NCBI RefSeq assembly: GCF_900700375.1
Contig: NW_021630096.1
Span: forward strand, 1-64,000
DNA length: 64,000 nucleotides
DNA from: Denticeps clupeoides
Lineage: Eukaryota; Chordata; Actinopteri; Clupeiformes; Denticipitidae
Direction: 5' to 3'
The notes under the pieces were generated by a model. The model did no database searches, was not told the DNA's origin, and saw only the letters and a list, made by a program, of their open reading frames with translations. Each line of letters opens with the position of its first letter. The first letter of the stretch is position 1. A program made the position numbers and the translations under genes. Shown here piece by piece: positions 1 to 10,841 of the stretch.

Positions 1-24
1 ACACTGACATGAGAGTCAGTCCAA

Positions 25-2298
25 ATGCTGCAGGAGCAGGTCAGACGACTGGAGGACAATAAGGGTGAGAAGGAAGTGCAGCCAGAGCCCTGCTCATCAA
101 CCTTGGGTAAATGTATATTCTGATGTATTAAATGAGCAAATGTATGTATGCATTTGATGTCTTTGCAATAACTTTGTGGTGTTCTTTTTAAAGATAAACT
201 CCTGGAGCAGTACAGGGCCCATCTGCTTGGTCTGCGTACGTCAGCAAAATCTGAATCGAACGCAGCCCAGCAGGTGCGCCATGTCCAAAATTTTCTTCAA
301 CACATGTGGGGAAAGATGTCTCCTCCAACTCTGAACCTGAGCTTTCTAACGAACCACACAAAGATTTATAGGTACATTTTAATTAATTATGTGTGTGTGT
401 GTATTTATGCTATTATCACTCACATCATTAAGCAATACTTATTGAAATTCATTTCTCTTTCTTACCAGCTGGGTCTCAAACCTTTCGAGCCGATTTAGGG
501 CCACCACTGTGAAGGTTTACCTGGGCGACGTGTCAAAATTCATCAGTTATTTGACCCTTGACCGCCCGCGTGGTACAAAAATTGGAAGCAACAGTTTGCG
601 GGCCGTTTCTGTTGCATTGAGGCGGTTGAGTGACACATTACTCACTGAGGTGAAGCATCAAAGGCTGGAGGTGCGTCATGAAAAATCCAAGAAAATGTTG
701 AAACAGAGCACTTTAGAACAACTGGTCCAGAACACATCAGAGCGAATCCCCAAGGCTTTGGGTACGTTGTTGCTTCTAATTCCTTTTTTTTTATTTATTT
801 TTTTTTATTATAATAGTTATAATATTAACATTTTTTTTCGTGCTTTGCAGATTACCTGGCGCACAACAGCAATTCGGATTCGCTGAGGTCATGTCTTGGG
901 TATATATCCACGTATTTATACGCCACTACTGGTCACCGGAGTGCTGTGGTTTCGAACATGACCGTTCGCGAGTTCCAGGATGCTGACGAGCACGACGGGA
1001 GATACGTCATAAACGTGTGTGTGTGTGTGATTCATTTTGGGACTAGGAATGCAAAACAAGCTCTTTAATTATTTACCAACATGCAACAATGAATCGATTG
1101 CCTTTCCACATTTAGGTGAAGGATCACAAGACTGCAGCAGCCTTTGGGATTGCAATCCCATTGTCTTCATCAGAGATGGCCTGGCTGAAAAAGTTCTTTG
1201 ATCTGAGACCCACGCTGCCAGGCTACACGGAAGAGGTGCCGACTTTTTTCTTCACCTCGAAACATTTCGGTGACCTCCATCCGAAGCGCTGTTGCAACCT
1301 GTGTGAGCTGATGTGAACATGGCATTGTCAGGCTTAGGATCCTTAGGAATGACAAATGTGCTAACGTTTAATTCCTTAATGTGAAAAGGTGGAGCGTAAC
1401 CTGCCGACAGACGAACGGCGGGATGTCACAAACCTTATGTGCCACTCGGAGGAGGTGGCGAACCGATATTACGTTGGAGAACGGTCCGTGATCGAGGCAC
1501 ATGCCGCTCGTCTCAAACTGCGCTCTGCACTGGGCCTTGGGGGTGCCACGCCAGGTGACCGTGGGCATTCCTGCAATAACGTGGACCTCAACGAGGAGCA
1601 GGAGGAGGAGGAGGAGGAGGAGGAAGAAGATTGTGAGGAGCGTGACGAAAGAGAGTCTCCCCTTGTGGGCCCACAGCATCCCCATACACCTGTAAGAAAC
1701 TGATAAATGCTGTAAAAATGTAATTTGTTATGCCTAAATTGTCCTTTTGTCATTTTTAAGCCCAGAGTTCAGGACAACGAGGAGTCCACACTTTGCCAAA
1801 CAGAAGGCCTTAATTCCTCACCTGTCTGTATGAGTCCACTACCCAGGCAAAGACCTCCGGTAGGCGATGAGCAGTATACCAATGTGCATGTGGAATCATC
1901 AGGAGAAATGTCTCTTTCTTTTCTTTTATTAAATTTAGGTTCAAGGACTCAGACGCGCTATGCAGTACACTCACGAGTTTAAAAATACAATCTGGCAACT
2001 GTTTCAGGACCATGCTGGTGGCCTCAATCAGGCAAAGGCAAGTATGGTTTGCATTTTCTGAAATAAAAGTTCATAGTGAATGATGATTTTTTTTTTTTAT
2101 GATTTTTTGTTTTGCTTCTAGGTCCATTCGATTCTTTTGAGCAACCCGGACGTGTTGAAGCAGTGCAAAACAAACCAAATGACCGTACATAATGTCAGAA
2201 GTCTCATAAAATGTATGCAATCAAAAAATAAAAAAAAGGAAACCTATATCAATTGTTGTGTCTTTTTTTTTATAAAAAGTGGTGTTTTCTCCTTTTGA
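25..2298 (+). CDS. Tyrosine-recombinase-like protein, multi-exon
   Basis: Nine exons can be read: 25-106, 194-371, 469-761, 851-1014, 1116-about 1312, 1389-1691, 1761-1859, 1939-2037 and 2122-2298 (stop 2296-2298). Apart from the fifth-exon donor, all junctions are GT-AG in matching phase, except a GC-AG intron after 2037. The start lies near the window edge, so upstream exons are possible. The protein has a short coiled N-terminus, a helical core-binding-like region, then YR-like boxes: TTGHRSAVV (candidate first Arg), VKDHKTAAAFGIAIPL, PTFFFTSKHFG and DVTNLMCHSEEVANRYYV (candidate Tyr). This order resembles eukaryotic Crypton-type tyrosine recombinases and fish genes derived from them. The usual Arg/His box between the FFFTS and MCHS motifs was not found, and the fifth exon has no donor whose phase fits the sixth, so it may be catalytically dead or the junction is misread. 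The C-terminus has a Glu-rich run. The open multi-exon structure suggests a host gene. Confidence 0.6.
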
Positions 2299-2780
2299 CA
2301 ACTCAATGTGCATGCTTAGGCCCCCTGTGGCAAGCAAGGTGTGAAGTGCTTAGCCTAATGAAGGCTCACCCCCTGGGGCAAGGTGTGAAGTGACAGTCAG
2401 ACAATCGGCTTTCTTATTTTTTTTTTCATCCCACAAAAACCCTTCCTTTTTCTGTCATATCAACCATGTTCTGCTAATCGGGGCACAGCACACTTTTCTT
2501 ATTGTCAAAATGAACCGGAGAGATGTACCCTTTGTGTCATTATAACAAGAAAAGTATCTGAAATTACCAGAAATGTTTTCGCCACATGCGCCTCTTATTA
2601 TTAACGTAGAAAACAAGCACACTGCTCGGTCAATGCTATATGTCTTATGTTTTTGGGCTTGGTCAATTTTGTCTGGGGCCTTTTTTTTTATTAAAAATAA
2701 GAAATGTGTCTTGGGCTTCCATAAATGGGAAAAGCTTGAAAAATGTCATTATAGTAAAAAATAGTCATAGTCCGTAATGT
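2299..2780. other. AT-rich non-coding stretch
   Basis: No gene is supported here. A short direct duplication is visible around 2320-2395: two copies of a CCCCCTGKGGCAAG-type segment followed by GGTGTGAAGTG. The rest is A/T-rich with poly-T runs. Confidence 0.5.
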
Positions 2781-2799
2781 GAAAACCTGTAAAAATAGT

Positions 2800-3169
2800 T
2801 AAAAAGCATTAAAAAGCAAAGTCGGGAGTCAAAAAGCTGAAAAAATGACAAAGTCCAAAAAATTACCCAGCGTGCCGAGGGGGACCTCCAAGGCTGAGGT
2901 CAGTCAGTCTACTGATCGACCAGAGAGCACCTAAATCGGGGAAGAAGTGAGAGCCCGGCCTCTCTGGTTCTCAGCAGTGTATAGGTAGAGCTGAGGGGTT
3001 AAAAGTAAAAAAAATGACAAAGTACAAAAAAAAAACTAAGTCGGAAAGTGAAAAAGTAAAAAAAATCGCAAAGTCCAAAACATTTTCTAAGTCGAGAGTC
3101 AAAAAAGCTGAAAAAATGACAAAGTCAAAAAAAAAAACTAAGTCGGAAAGTGACTTAGTGACAGTTAAA
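2800..3169. repeat. Degenerate A-rich repeats flanking the 5S array
   Basis: A motif of about 35-50 bp (AAAATGACAAAGTC followed by an A-run and an AAGTCGGRAGT piece) recurs at about 2819, 3003, 3039 and 3090. It resembles the A-rich 5S spacer in composition and leads directly into the first 5S copy, so it is probably decayed spacer DNA at the array edge. Confidence 0.5.
2868..3001. other. GC-rich island between A-rich repeats, unidentified
   Basis: About 134 bp of mixed, GC-richer sequence sits inside the A-rich edge of the 5S array. It does not match U1, U2, U4, U5, U6 or Y RNA as I remember them. It has no open frame of note. It could be a decayed small-RNA gene linked to the 5S array or a transposon scrap. 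Confidence 0.25.
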
Positions 3170-3281
3170 GCACCTGGTATTCCCAGGAGGTCTCCCATCC
3201 AAGTACTAACCAGGCCCAAGCCTTCTTAGCTTCCGAGATCAGACGAGACCGGGGCGTTCTTGGGCTGGTATGGCCGTAAGC
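3170..3281 (-). rRNA. 5S rRNA, copy 1 (short class)
   Basis: 112 nt, first copy of the array and last in transcription direction. The 3' TGTAAGC is missing, so helix I cannot close fully. One extra G lies in the CCCCGG region. Confidence 0.75.
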
Positions 3282-3428
3282 AATCTCTGCTTGAAAATCT
3301 TGGACTTTAAACAACCTAGGCTTGAAAACATATCACAGAGTGAAAATACCTCTTAACTTACTTTAGAAAAAAACTAACAAAGCGATGCAAAAAAACTTCA
3401 TTTTAAAAAGTTTTTCAACAGTTTAAAG

Positions 3429-3544
3429 CTTACAGCACCTGGTATTCCCAGGAGGTCTCCCATCCAAGTACTAACCAGGCCCAAGCCTTCTTAGCTTCGA
3501 GATCAGACGAGACCGGGCGTTCTTGGGCTGGTATGGCCGTAAGC
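3429..3544 (-). rRNA. 5S rRNA, copy 2 (long class)
   Basis: 116 nt with a complete 3' end. One C is missing in the TCTCGAAGC stretch (normally TCTCGGAAGC) next to the internal promoter. Confidence 0.85.
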
Positions 3545-3689
3545 AATCTCTGCTTGAAAATCTTGGACTTTAAACAACCTAGGCTTGAAAACATATCACA
3601 GAGTGAAAATACCTCTTAACTTACTTTAGAAAAAAACTAACAAAGCGATGCAAAAAAACTTCATTTTAAAAAGTTTTCAACAGTTAAAG

Positions 3690-3807
3690 CTTACAGCACC
3701 TGGTAATTCCCAGGAGGTCTCCCATCCAAGTACTAACCAGGCCCAAGCCTTCTTAGCTTCCGAGATCAGACGAGACCGGGCGTTCTTGGGCTGGTATGGC
3801 CGTAAGC
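3690..3807 (-). rRNA. 5S rRNA, copy 3 (long class)
   Basis: 118 nt, complete ends, one inserted base near the 3' end (GGAATTACC). Confidence 0.88.
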
Positions 3808-3954
3808 AATCTCTGCTTGAAAATCTTGGACTTTAAACAACCTAGGCTTGAAAACATATCACAGAGTGAAAATACCTCTTAACTTACTTTAGAAAAAAAA
3901 CTAACAAAGCGATGCAAAAAAACTTCATTTTAAAAAGTTTTTCAACAGTTAAAG

Positions 3955-4071
3955 CTTACAGCACCTGGTATTCCCAGGAGGTCTCCCATCCAAGTACTAA
4001 CCAGGCCCAAGCCTTCTTAGCTTCCGAGATCAGACGAGACCGGGCGTTCTTGGGCTGGTATGGCCGTAAGC
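3955..4071 (-). rRNA. 5S rRNA, copy 4 (long class)
   Basis: 117 nt, complete ends. It matches the consensus of the array and can serve as the reference copy. Confidence 0.93.
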
Positions 4072-4216
4072 AATCTCTGCTTGAAAATCTTGGACTTTAA
4101 ACAACCTAGGCTTGAAAACATATCACAGAGTGAAAATACCTCTTAACTTACTTTAGAAAAAAACTAACAAAGCGATGCAAAAAAACTTCATTTTAAAAAG
4201 TTTTCAACAGTTAAAG

Positions 4217-4332
4217 CTTACAGCACCTGGTATTCCCAGGAGGTCTCCCATCCAAGTACTAACCAGGCCCAAGCCTTCTTAGCTTCGAGATCAGACGAGA
4301 CCGGGCGTTCTTGGGCTGGTATGGCCGTAAGC
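4217..4332 (-). rRNA. 5S rRNA, copy 5 (long class)
   Basis: 116 nt. It shares with copy 2 the missing base in TCTCGGAAGC. Confidence 0.87.
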
Positions 4333-4478
4333 AATCTCTGCTTGAAAATCTTGGACTTTAAACAACCTAGGCTTGAAAACATATCACAGAGTGAAAATAC
4401 CTCTTAACTTACTTTAGAAAAAAACTAACAAAGCGATGCAAAAAAACTTCATTTTAAAAAGTTTTTCAACAGTTAAAG

Positions 4479-4595
4479 CTTACAGCACCTGGTATTCCCA
4501 GGAGGTCTCCCATCCAAGTACTAACCAGGCCCAAGCCTTCTTAGCTTCCGAGATCAGACGAGACCGGGCATTCTTGGGCTGGTATGGCCGTAAGC
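4479..4595 (-). rRNA. 5S rRNA, copy 6 (long class)
   Basis: 117 nt, complete ends, one G to A type change in the GAACGCCCGG region. Confidence 0.92.
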
Positions 4596-4740
4596 AATCT
4601 CTGCTTGAAAATCTTGGACTTTAAACAACCTAGGCTTGAAAACATATCACAGAGTGAAAATACCTCTTAACTTACTTTAGAAAAAAACTAACAAAGCGAT
4701 GCAAAAAAACTTCATTTTAAAAAGTTTTCAACAGTTAAAG

Positions 4741-4857
4741 CTTACAGTACCTGGTATTCCCAGGAGGTCTCCCATCCAAGTACTAACCAGGCCCAAGCCT
4801 TCTTAGCTTCCGAGATCAGACGAGACCGGGCGTTCTTGGGCTGGTATGGCCGTAAGC
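4741..4857 (-). rRNA. 5S rRNA, copy 7 (long class)
   Basis: 117 nt, complete ends, one change next to the 3' helix I strand (GGTACTGTAAGC). Confidence 0.92.
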
Positions 4858-5003
4858 AATCTCTGCTTGAAAATCTTGGACTTTAAACAACCTAGGCTTG
4901 AAAACATATCACAGAGTGAAAATACCTCTTAACTTACTTTAGAAAAAAACTAACAAAGCGATGCAAAAAAACTTCATTTTAAAAAGTTTTTCAACAGTTA
5001 AAG

Positions 5004-5120
5004 CTTACAGCACCTGGTATTCCCAGGAGGTCTCCCATCCAAGTACTAACCAGGCCAAAGCCTTCTTAGCTTCCGAGATCAGACGAGATCTGGCATTCTT
5101 GGGCTGGTATGGCCGTAAGC
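5004..5120 (-). rRNA. 5S rRNA, copy 8 (long class, CCAGATCTCG variant)
   Basis: 117 nt, complete ends. It carries the CCAGATCTCG variant together with the linked GGCTTTGGCC change seen also in copies 15, 19, 27 and 44. Confidence 0.9.
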
Positions 5121-5266
5121 AATCTCTGCTTGAAAATCTTGGACTTTAAACAACCTAGGCTTGAAAACATATCACAGAGTGAAAATACCTCTTAACTTAC
5201 TTTAGAAAAAAACTAACAAAGCGATGCAAAAAAAACTTCATTTTAAAAAGTTTTCAACAGTTAAAG

Positions 5267-5382
5267 CTTACAGCACCTGGTATTCCCAGGAGGTCTCCCA
5301 TCCAAGTACTAACCAGGCCAAGCCTTCTTAGCTTCCGAGATCAGACGAGACCGGGCGTTCTTGGGCTGGTATGGCCGTAAGC
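5267..5382 (-). rRNA. 5S rRNA, copy 9 (long class)
   Basis: 116 nt, one base missing in the GGGCCTGG stretch. Confidence 0.87.
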
Positions 5383-5527
5383 AATCTCTGCTTGAAATCT
5401 TGGACTTTAAACAACCTAGGCTTGAAAACATATCACAGAGTGAAAATACCTCTTAACTTACTTTAGAAAAAAACTAACAAAGCGATGCAAAAAAACTTCA
5501 TTTTAAAAAGTTTTTCAACAGTTAAAG

Positions 5528-5644
5528 CTTACAGCACCTGGTATTCCCAGGAGCTCTCCCATCCAAGTACTAACCAGGCCCAAGCCTTCTTAGCTTCCGA
5601 GATCAGACGAGACCGGGCGTTCTTGGGCTGGTATGGCCGTAAGC
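5528..5644 (-). rRNA. 5S rRNA, copy 10 (long class)
   Basis: 117 nt, complete ends; last copy of the dimer-organised part of the array. Confidence 0.92.
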
Positions 5645-5790
5645 AATCTCTGCTTGAAAATCTTGGACTTTAAACAACCTAGGCTTGAAAACAAATCACA
5701 GAGTGAAAATACCTCTTAACTTACTTTAGAAAAAAACTAACAAAGCGAAGCAAAAAAAACTTCATTTTAAAAAGTTTGTCAACAGTTAAA

Positions 5791-5901
5791 GCACCTGGTA
5801 TTCCCAGGAGGTCTCCCATCCAAGTAATAACCAGGCCCAAGCCTTCTTAGCTTCCGAGATCAGACGAGACCGGGCATTCTTGGACTGGTATGGCCGTAAG
5901 C
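5791..5901 (-). rRNA. 5S rRNA, copy 11 (short class, S1)
   Basis: 111 nt, lacks the 3' TGTAAGC. Carries the S1 marks: CCAGTCCAAG in the gene and a changed base just upstream of the start. Confidence 0.78.
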
Positions 5902-6045
5902 AATCTGTGCTTGAAAATCTTGGACTTTAAACAACCTAGGCTTGAAAACATATCACAGAGGGAAAATACCTCTTAACTTACTTTAGAAAAAAACTAACAA
6001 AGCGATGCAAAAAAACTTCATTTAAAAAGTTTTTCAACAGTTAAA

Positions 6046-6156
6046 GCACCTGGTATTCCCAGGAGGTCTCCCATCCAAGTACTAACCATGCCCAAGCCTT
6101 CTTAGCTTCCGAGATCAGACGAGACCGGGCGTTCTTGGGCTGGTATGGCCGTAAGC
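6046..6156 (-). rRNA. 5S rRNA, copy 12 (short class, S2)
   Basis: 111 nt, lacks the 3' TGTAAGC, otherwise like the long class. Confidence 0.78.
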
Positions 6157-6301
6157 AATCTCTGCTTGAAATCTTGGACTTTAAACAACCTAGGCTTGAA
6201 AACATATCACAGAGTGAAAATACCTCTTAACTTACTTTAGAAAAAAACTAACAAAGCGATGCAAAAAAACTTCATTTTAAAACGTTTTTCAACAGTTAAA
6301 G

Positions 6302-6418
6302 CTTACAGCACCTGGTATTCCCAGGAGGTCTCCCATTCAAGTACTAACCAGGCCCAAGCCTTCTTAGCTTCCGAGATCGGACGAGATCTGGCATTCTTGG
6401 GCTGGTATGGCCGTAAGC
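6302..6418 (-). rRNA. 5S rRNA, copy 13 (long class)
   Basis: 117 nt, complete ends, with a CCAGATCTCG change and one further change in GTCCGATCTCGG. Confidence 0.88.
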
Positions 6419-6564
6419 AATCTCTGCTTGAAAATCTTGGACTTTAAACAACCTAGGCTTGAAAACATATCACAGAGTGAAAATACCTCTTAACTTACTT
6501 TAGAAAAAAACTAACAAAGCGATGCAAAAAAAGTTCATTTTAAAAAGTTTTTCAACAGTTAAAG

Positions 6565-6680
6565 CTTACAGTACCTGGAATTCCCAGGAGGTCTCCCATC
6601 CAAGTACTAACCAGGCCCAAGCCTTCTTAGCTTCCGAGATCAGACGAGACTGGCGTTCTTGGGCTGGTATGGCCGTAAGC
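6565..6680 (-). rRNA. 5S rRNA, copy 14 (long class)
   Basis: 116 nt, one base shorter in the GCCAGTCTCG region. Confidence 0.87.
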
Positions 6681-6826
6681 AATCTCTGCTTGAAAATCTT
6701 GGACTTTAAACAACCTAGGCTTGAAAACATATCACAGAGTGAAAATACCTCTTAACTTACTTTAGAAAAAAACTAACAAAGCGATGCAAAAAAACTTCAT
6801 TTTAAAAAGTTTTTCAACAGTTAAAG

Positions 6827-6943
6827 CTTACAGCACCTGGTATTCCCAGGAGGTCTCCCATCCAAGTATTAACCAGGCCAAAGCCTTCTTAGCTTCCGTG
6901 ATCAGACGAGATCTGGCGTTCTTGGGCTGGTATGGCCGTAAGC
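6827..6943 (-). rRNA. 5S rRNA, copy 15 (long class, CCAGATCTCG variant)
   Basis: 117 nt, complete ends, third long copy of its higher-order unit. Confidence 0.88.
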
Positions 6944-7088
6944 AATCTCTGCTTGAAAATCTTGGACTTTAAACAACCTAGGCTTGAAAACAAATCACAG
7001 AGTGAAAATACCTCTTAACTTACTTTAGAAAAAAACTAACAAAGTGATGCAAAAAAACTTCATTTTAAAAAGTTCGTCAACAGTTAAA

Positions 7089-7199
7089 GCACCTGGTATT
7101 CCCAGGAGGTCTCCCATCCAAGTACTAACCAGGCCCAAGCCTTCTTAGCTTCCGAGATCAGACGAGACCGGGCATTCTTGGACTGGTATGGCCGTAAGC
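7089..7199 (-). rRNA. 5S rRNA, copy 16 (short class, S1)
   Basis: 111 nt, lacks the 3' TGTAAGC; S1 marks present. Confidence 0.78.
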
Positions 7200-7344
7200 A
7201 ATCTGTGCTTGAAAATCTTGGACTTTAAACAACCTAGGCTTGAAAACATATCACAGAGGGAAAATACCTCTTAATTTACTTTAGAAAAAAACTAACAAAG
7301 CGATGCAAAAAAACTTCATTTAAAAAAGTTTTTCGACAGTTAAA

Positions 7345-7455
7345 GCACCTGGTATTCCCAGGAGGTCTCCCATCCAAGTACTAACCAGGCCCAAGCCTTC
7401 TTAGCTTTCGAGATCAGACGAGACCGGGCGTTCTTGGGCTGGTATGGCCGTAAGC
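7345..7455 (-). rRNA. 5S rRNA, copy 17 (short class, S2)
   Basis: 111 nt, lacks the 3' TGTAAGC; one change in TCTCGAAAGC. Confidence 0.78.
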
Positions 7456-7601
7456 AATCTCTGCTTGAAAATCTTGGACTTTAAACAACCTAGGCTTGAA
7501 AACATATCACAGAGTGAAAATACCTCTTAACTTACTTTAGAAAAAAACTAACAAAGCGATGCAAAAAAAGTTCATTTTAAAAAGTTTTTCAACAGTTAAA
7601 G

Positions 7602-7718
7602 CTTACAGTACCTGGTATTCCCAGGAAGTCTCCCATCTAAGTACTAACCAGGCCCAAGCCTTCTTAGCTTCCGAGATCAGACGAGACCGGGCGTTCTTGG
7701 GCTGGTATGGCCGTAAGC
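7602..7718 (-). rRNA. 5S rRNA, copy 18 (long class)
   Basis: 117 nt, complete ends, with two changes in the GGGAGACC/box C region. Confidence 0.88.
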
Positions 7719-7863
7719 AATCTCTGCTTGAAAATCTTGGACTTTAAACAACCTAGGCTTGAAAACATATCACAGAGTGAAAATACCTCTTAACTTACTT
7801 TAGAAAAAAACTAAAAAAGCGATGCAAAAAAGTTCATTTTAAAAAGTTTTTCAACAGTTAAAG

Positions 7864-7980
7864 CTTACAGCACCTGGTATTCCCAGGAGGTCTCCCATCC
7901 AAGTATTAACAAAGCCAAAGCCTTCTTAGCTTCCGAGATCAGACGAGATCTGGCGTTCTTGGGCTGGTATGGCCGTAAGC
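7864..7980 (-). rRNA. 5S rRNA, copy 19 (long class, CCAGATCTCG variant)
   Basis: 117 nt, complete ends, with several changes around the GGTTAGTAC part of the internal promoter, so possibly impaired. Confidence 0.85.
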
Positions 7981-8126
7981 AATCTCTGCTTGGAAATCTT
8001 GGACTTTAAACAACCTAGGCTTGAAAACATATCACAGAGTGAAAATACCTCTTAACTTACTTTAGAAAAAAACTAACAAAGCGATGCAAAAAAACTTCAT
8101 TTTAAAAAGTTTTTCAACAGTTAAAG

Positions 8127-8242
8127 CTTACAGCACCTGGTATTCCCAGGAGGTCTCCCATCCAAGTATAACCAGGCCCAAGCCTTCTTAGCTTCCGAGA
8201 TCAGACGAGATCGGGCGTTCTTGGGCTGGTATGGCCGTAAGC
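8127..8242 (-). rRNA. 5S rRNA, copy 20 (long class)
   Basis: 116 nt, one base missing in GGTTAGTACTTGG. Confidence 0.87.
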
Positions 8243-8388
8243 AATCTCTGCTTGAAAATCTTGGACTTTAAACAACCTAGGCTTGAAAACATATCACAGA
8301 GTGAAAATACCTCTTAACTTACTTTAGAAAAAAACTAACAAAGCGAATGCAAAAAAACTTCATTTTAAAAAGTTTGTCAACAGTTAAA

Positions 8389-8499
8389 GCACCTGGTATT
8401 CCCAGGAGGTCTCCCATCCAAGTAATAACCAGGCCCAAGCCTTCTTAGCTTCCGAGATCAGACGAGACCGGGCATTCTTGGACTGGTATGGCCGTAAGC
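8389..8499 (-). rRNA. 5S rRNA, copy 21 (short class, S1)
   Basis: 111 nt, lacks the 3' TGTAAGC; S1 marks present. Confidence 0.78.
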
Positions 8500-8644
8500 A
8501 ATCTGTGCTTGAAAATCTTGGACTTTAAACAACCTAGGCTTGAAAACATATCACAGAGGGAAAATACCTCTTAACTTACTTTAGAAAAAAACTAACAAAG
8601 CGATGCAAAAAAACTTCATTTAAAAAAGTTTTTCAACAGTTAAA

Positions 8645-8755
8645 GCACCTGGTATTCCCAGGAGGTCTCCCATCCAAGTACTAACCAGGCCCAAGCCTTC
8701 TTAGCTTCCGAGATCAGACGAGACCGGGCGTTCTTGGGCTGGTATGGCCGTAAGC
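8645..8755 (-). rRNA. 5S rRNA, copy 22 (short class, S2)
   Basis: 111 nt, lacks the 3' TGTAAGC. Confidence 0.78.
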
Positions 8756-8900
8756 AATCTCTGCTTGAAATCTTGGACTTTAAACAACCTAGGCTTGAAA
8801 ACATATCACAGAGTGAAAATACCTCTTAACTTACTTTAGAAAAAAACTAACAAAGCGATGCAAAAAAACTTCATTTTAAAAAGTTTTTCAACAGTTAAAG

Positions 8901-9017
8901 CTTACAGCACCTGGTATTCCCAGGAGGTCTCCCATCCAAGTACTAACCAGGCCCAAGCCTTCTTAGCTTCCGAGATCAGACGAGACCGGGCGTTCTTGGG
9001 CTGGTATGGCCGTAAGC
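8901..9017 (-). rRNA. 5S rRNA, copy 23 (long class)
   Basis: 117 nt, consensus copy. Confidence 0.93.
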
Positions 9018-9163
9018 AATCTCTGCTTGAAAATCTTGGACTTTAAACAACCTAGGCTTGAAAACATATCACAGAGTGAAAATACCTCTTAACTTACTTT
9101 AGAAAAAAACTAACAAAGCGATGCAAAAAAACTTCATTTTAAAAAGTTTTTCAACAGTTAAAG

Positions 9164-9279
9164 CTTACAGCACCTGGTATTCCCAGGAGGTCTCCCATCC
9201 AAGTACTAACCAGGCCCAAGCCTTCTTAGCTTCCGAGATCAGACGAGACGGGCGTTCTTGGGCTGGTATGGCCGTAAGC
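9164..9279 (-). rRNA. 5S rRNA, copy 24 (long class)
   Basis: 116 nt, one base missing in the GCCCGTCTCG region. Confidence 0.88.
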
Positions 9280-9425
9280 AATCTCTGCTTGAAAATCTTG
9301 GACTTTAAACAACCTAGGCTTGAAAACATATCACAGAGTGAAAATACCTCTTAACTTACTTTAGAAAAAAACTAACAAAGCGATGCAAAAAAACTTCATT
9401 TTAAAAAGTTTTTCAACAGTTAAAG

Positions 9426-9542
9426 CTTACAGCACCTGGTATTCCCAGGAGGTCTCCCATCCAAGTACTAACCAGGCCCAAGCCTTCTTAGCTTCCGAGA
9501 TCAGACGAGACCGGGCGTTCTTGGGCTGGTATGGCCGTAAGC
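9426..9542 (-). rRNA. 5S rRNA, copy 25 (long class)
   Basis: 117 nt, consensus copy. Confidence 0.93.
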
Positions 9543-9688
9543 AATCTCTGCTTGAAAATCTTGGACTTTAAACAACCTAGGCTTGAAAACATATCACAGA
9601 GTGAAAATACCTCTTAACTTACTTTAGAAAAAAACTAACAAAGCGATGCAAAAAAACTTCATTTTAAAAAGTTTTTCAACAGTTAAAG

Positions 9689-9805
9689 CTTACAGTACCT
9701 GGTATTCCCAGGAGGTCTCCCATCCAAGTACTAACCAGGCCCAAGCCTTCTTAGCTTCCGAGATCAGACGAGACCGGGCGTTCTTGGGCTGGTATGGCCG
9801 TAAGC
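9689..9805 (-). rRNA. 5S rRNA, copy 26 (long class)
   Basis: 117 nt, complete ends, with the GGTACTGTAAGC change of copy 7. Confidence 0.92.
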
Positions 9806-9951
9806 AATCTCTGCTTGAAAATCTTGGACTTTAAACAACCTAGGCTTGAAAACATATCACAGAGTGAAAATACCTCTTAACTTACTTTAGAAAAAAACTA
9901 ACAAAGCGATGCAAAAAAACTTCATTTTAAAAAGTTTTTCAACAGTTAAAG

Positions 9952-10068
9952 CTTACAGCACCTGGTATTCCCAGGAGGTCTCCCATCCAAGTATTAACCA
10001 GGCCAAAGCCTTCTTAGCTTCCGAGATCAGACGAGATCTGGCGTTCTTGGGCTGGTATGGCCGTAAGC
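9952..10068 (-). rRNA. 5S rRNA, copy 27 (long class, CCAGATCTCG variant)
   Basis: 117 nt, complete ends; also carries the GGCTTTGGCC change. Confidence 0.9.
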
Positions 10069-10214
10069 AATCTCTGCTTGGAAATCTTGGACTTTAAACA
10101 ACCTAGGCTTGAAAACATATCACAGAGTGAAAATACCTCTTAACTTACTTTAGAAAAAAACTAACAAAGCGATGCAAAAAAACTTCATTTTAAAAAGTTT
10201 TTCAACAGTTAAAG

Positions 10215-10330
10215 CTTACAGCACCTGGTATTCCCAGGAGGTCTCCCATCCAAGTACTAACCAGGCCAAGCCTTCTTAGCTTCCGAGATCAGACGAGACC
10301 GGGCGTTCTTGGGCTGGTATGGCCGTAAGC
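10215..10330 (-). rRNA. 5S rRNA, copy 28 (long class)
   Basis: 116 nt, one base missing in GGGCCTGG, as in copy 9. Confidence 0.87.
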
Positions 10331-10475
10331 AATCTCTGCTTGAAAATCTTGGACTTTAAACAACCTAGGCTTGAAAACAAATCACAGAGTGAAAATACCT
10401 CTTAACTTACTTTAGAAAAAAACTAACAAAGCGATGCAAAAAAACTTCATTTTAAAAAGTTTGTCAACAGTTAAA

Positions 10476-10586
10476 GCACCTGGTATTCCCAGGAGGTCTC
10501 CCATCCAAGTACTAACCAGGCCCAAGCCTTCTTAGCTTCCGAGATCAGACGAGACCGGGCGTTCTTGGACTGGTATGGCCGTAAGC
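10476..10586 (-). rRNA. 5S rRNA, copy 29 (short class, S1)
   Basis: 111 nt, lacks the 3' TGTAAGC; S1 marks present. Confidence 0.78.
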
Positions 10587-10730
10587 AATCTGTGCTTGAA
10601 AATCTTGGACTTTAAACAACCTAGGCTTGAAAACATATCACAGAGGGAAAATACCTCTTAACTTACTTTAGAAAAAAACTAACAAAGCGATGCAAAAAAA
10701 CTTCATTTAAAAAGTTTTTCAACAGTTAAA

Positions 10731-10841
10731 GCACCTGGTATTCCCAGGAGGTCTCCCATCCAAGTACTAACCAGGCCCAAGCCTTCTTAGCTTCCGAGAT
10801 CAGACGAGACCGGGCGTTCTTGGGCTGGTATGGCCGTAAGC
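10731..10841 (-). rRNA. 5S rRNA, copy 30 (short class, S2)
   Basis: 111 nt, lacks the 3' TGTAAGC. Confidence 0.78.
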
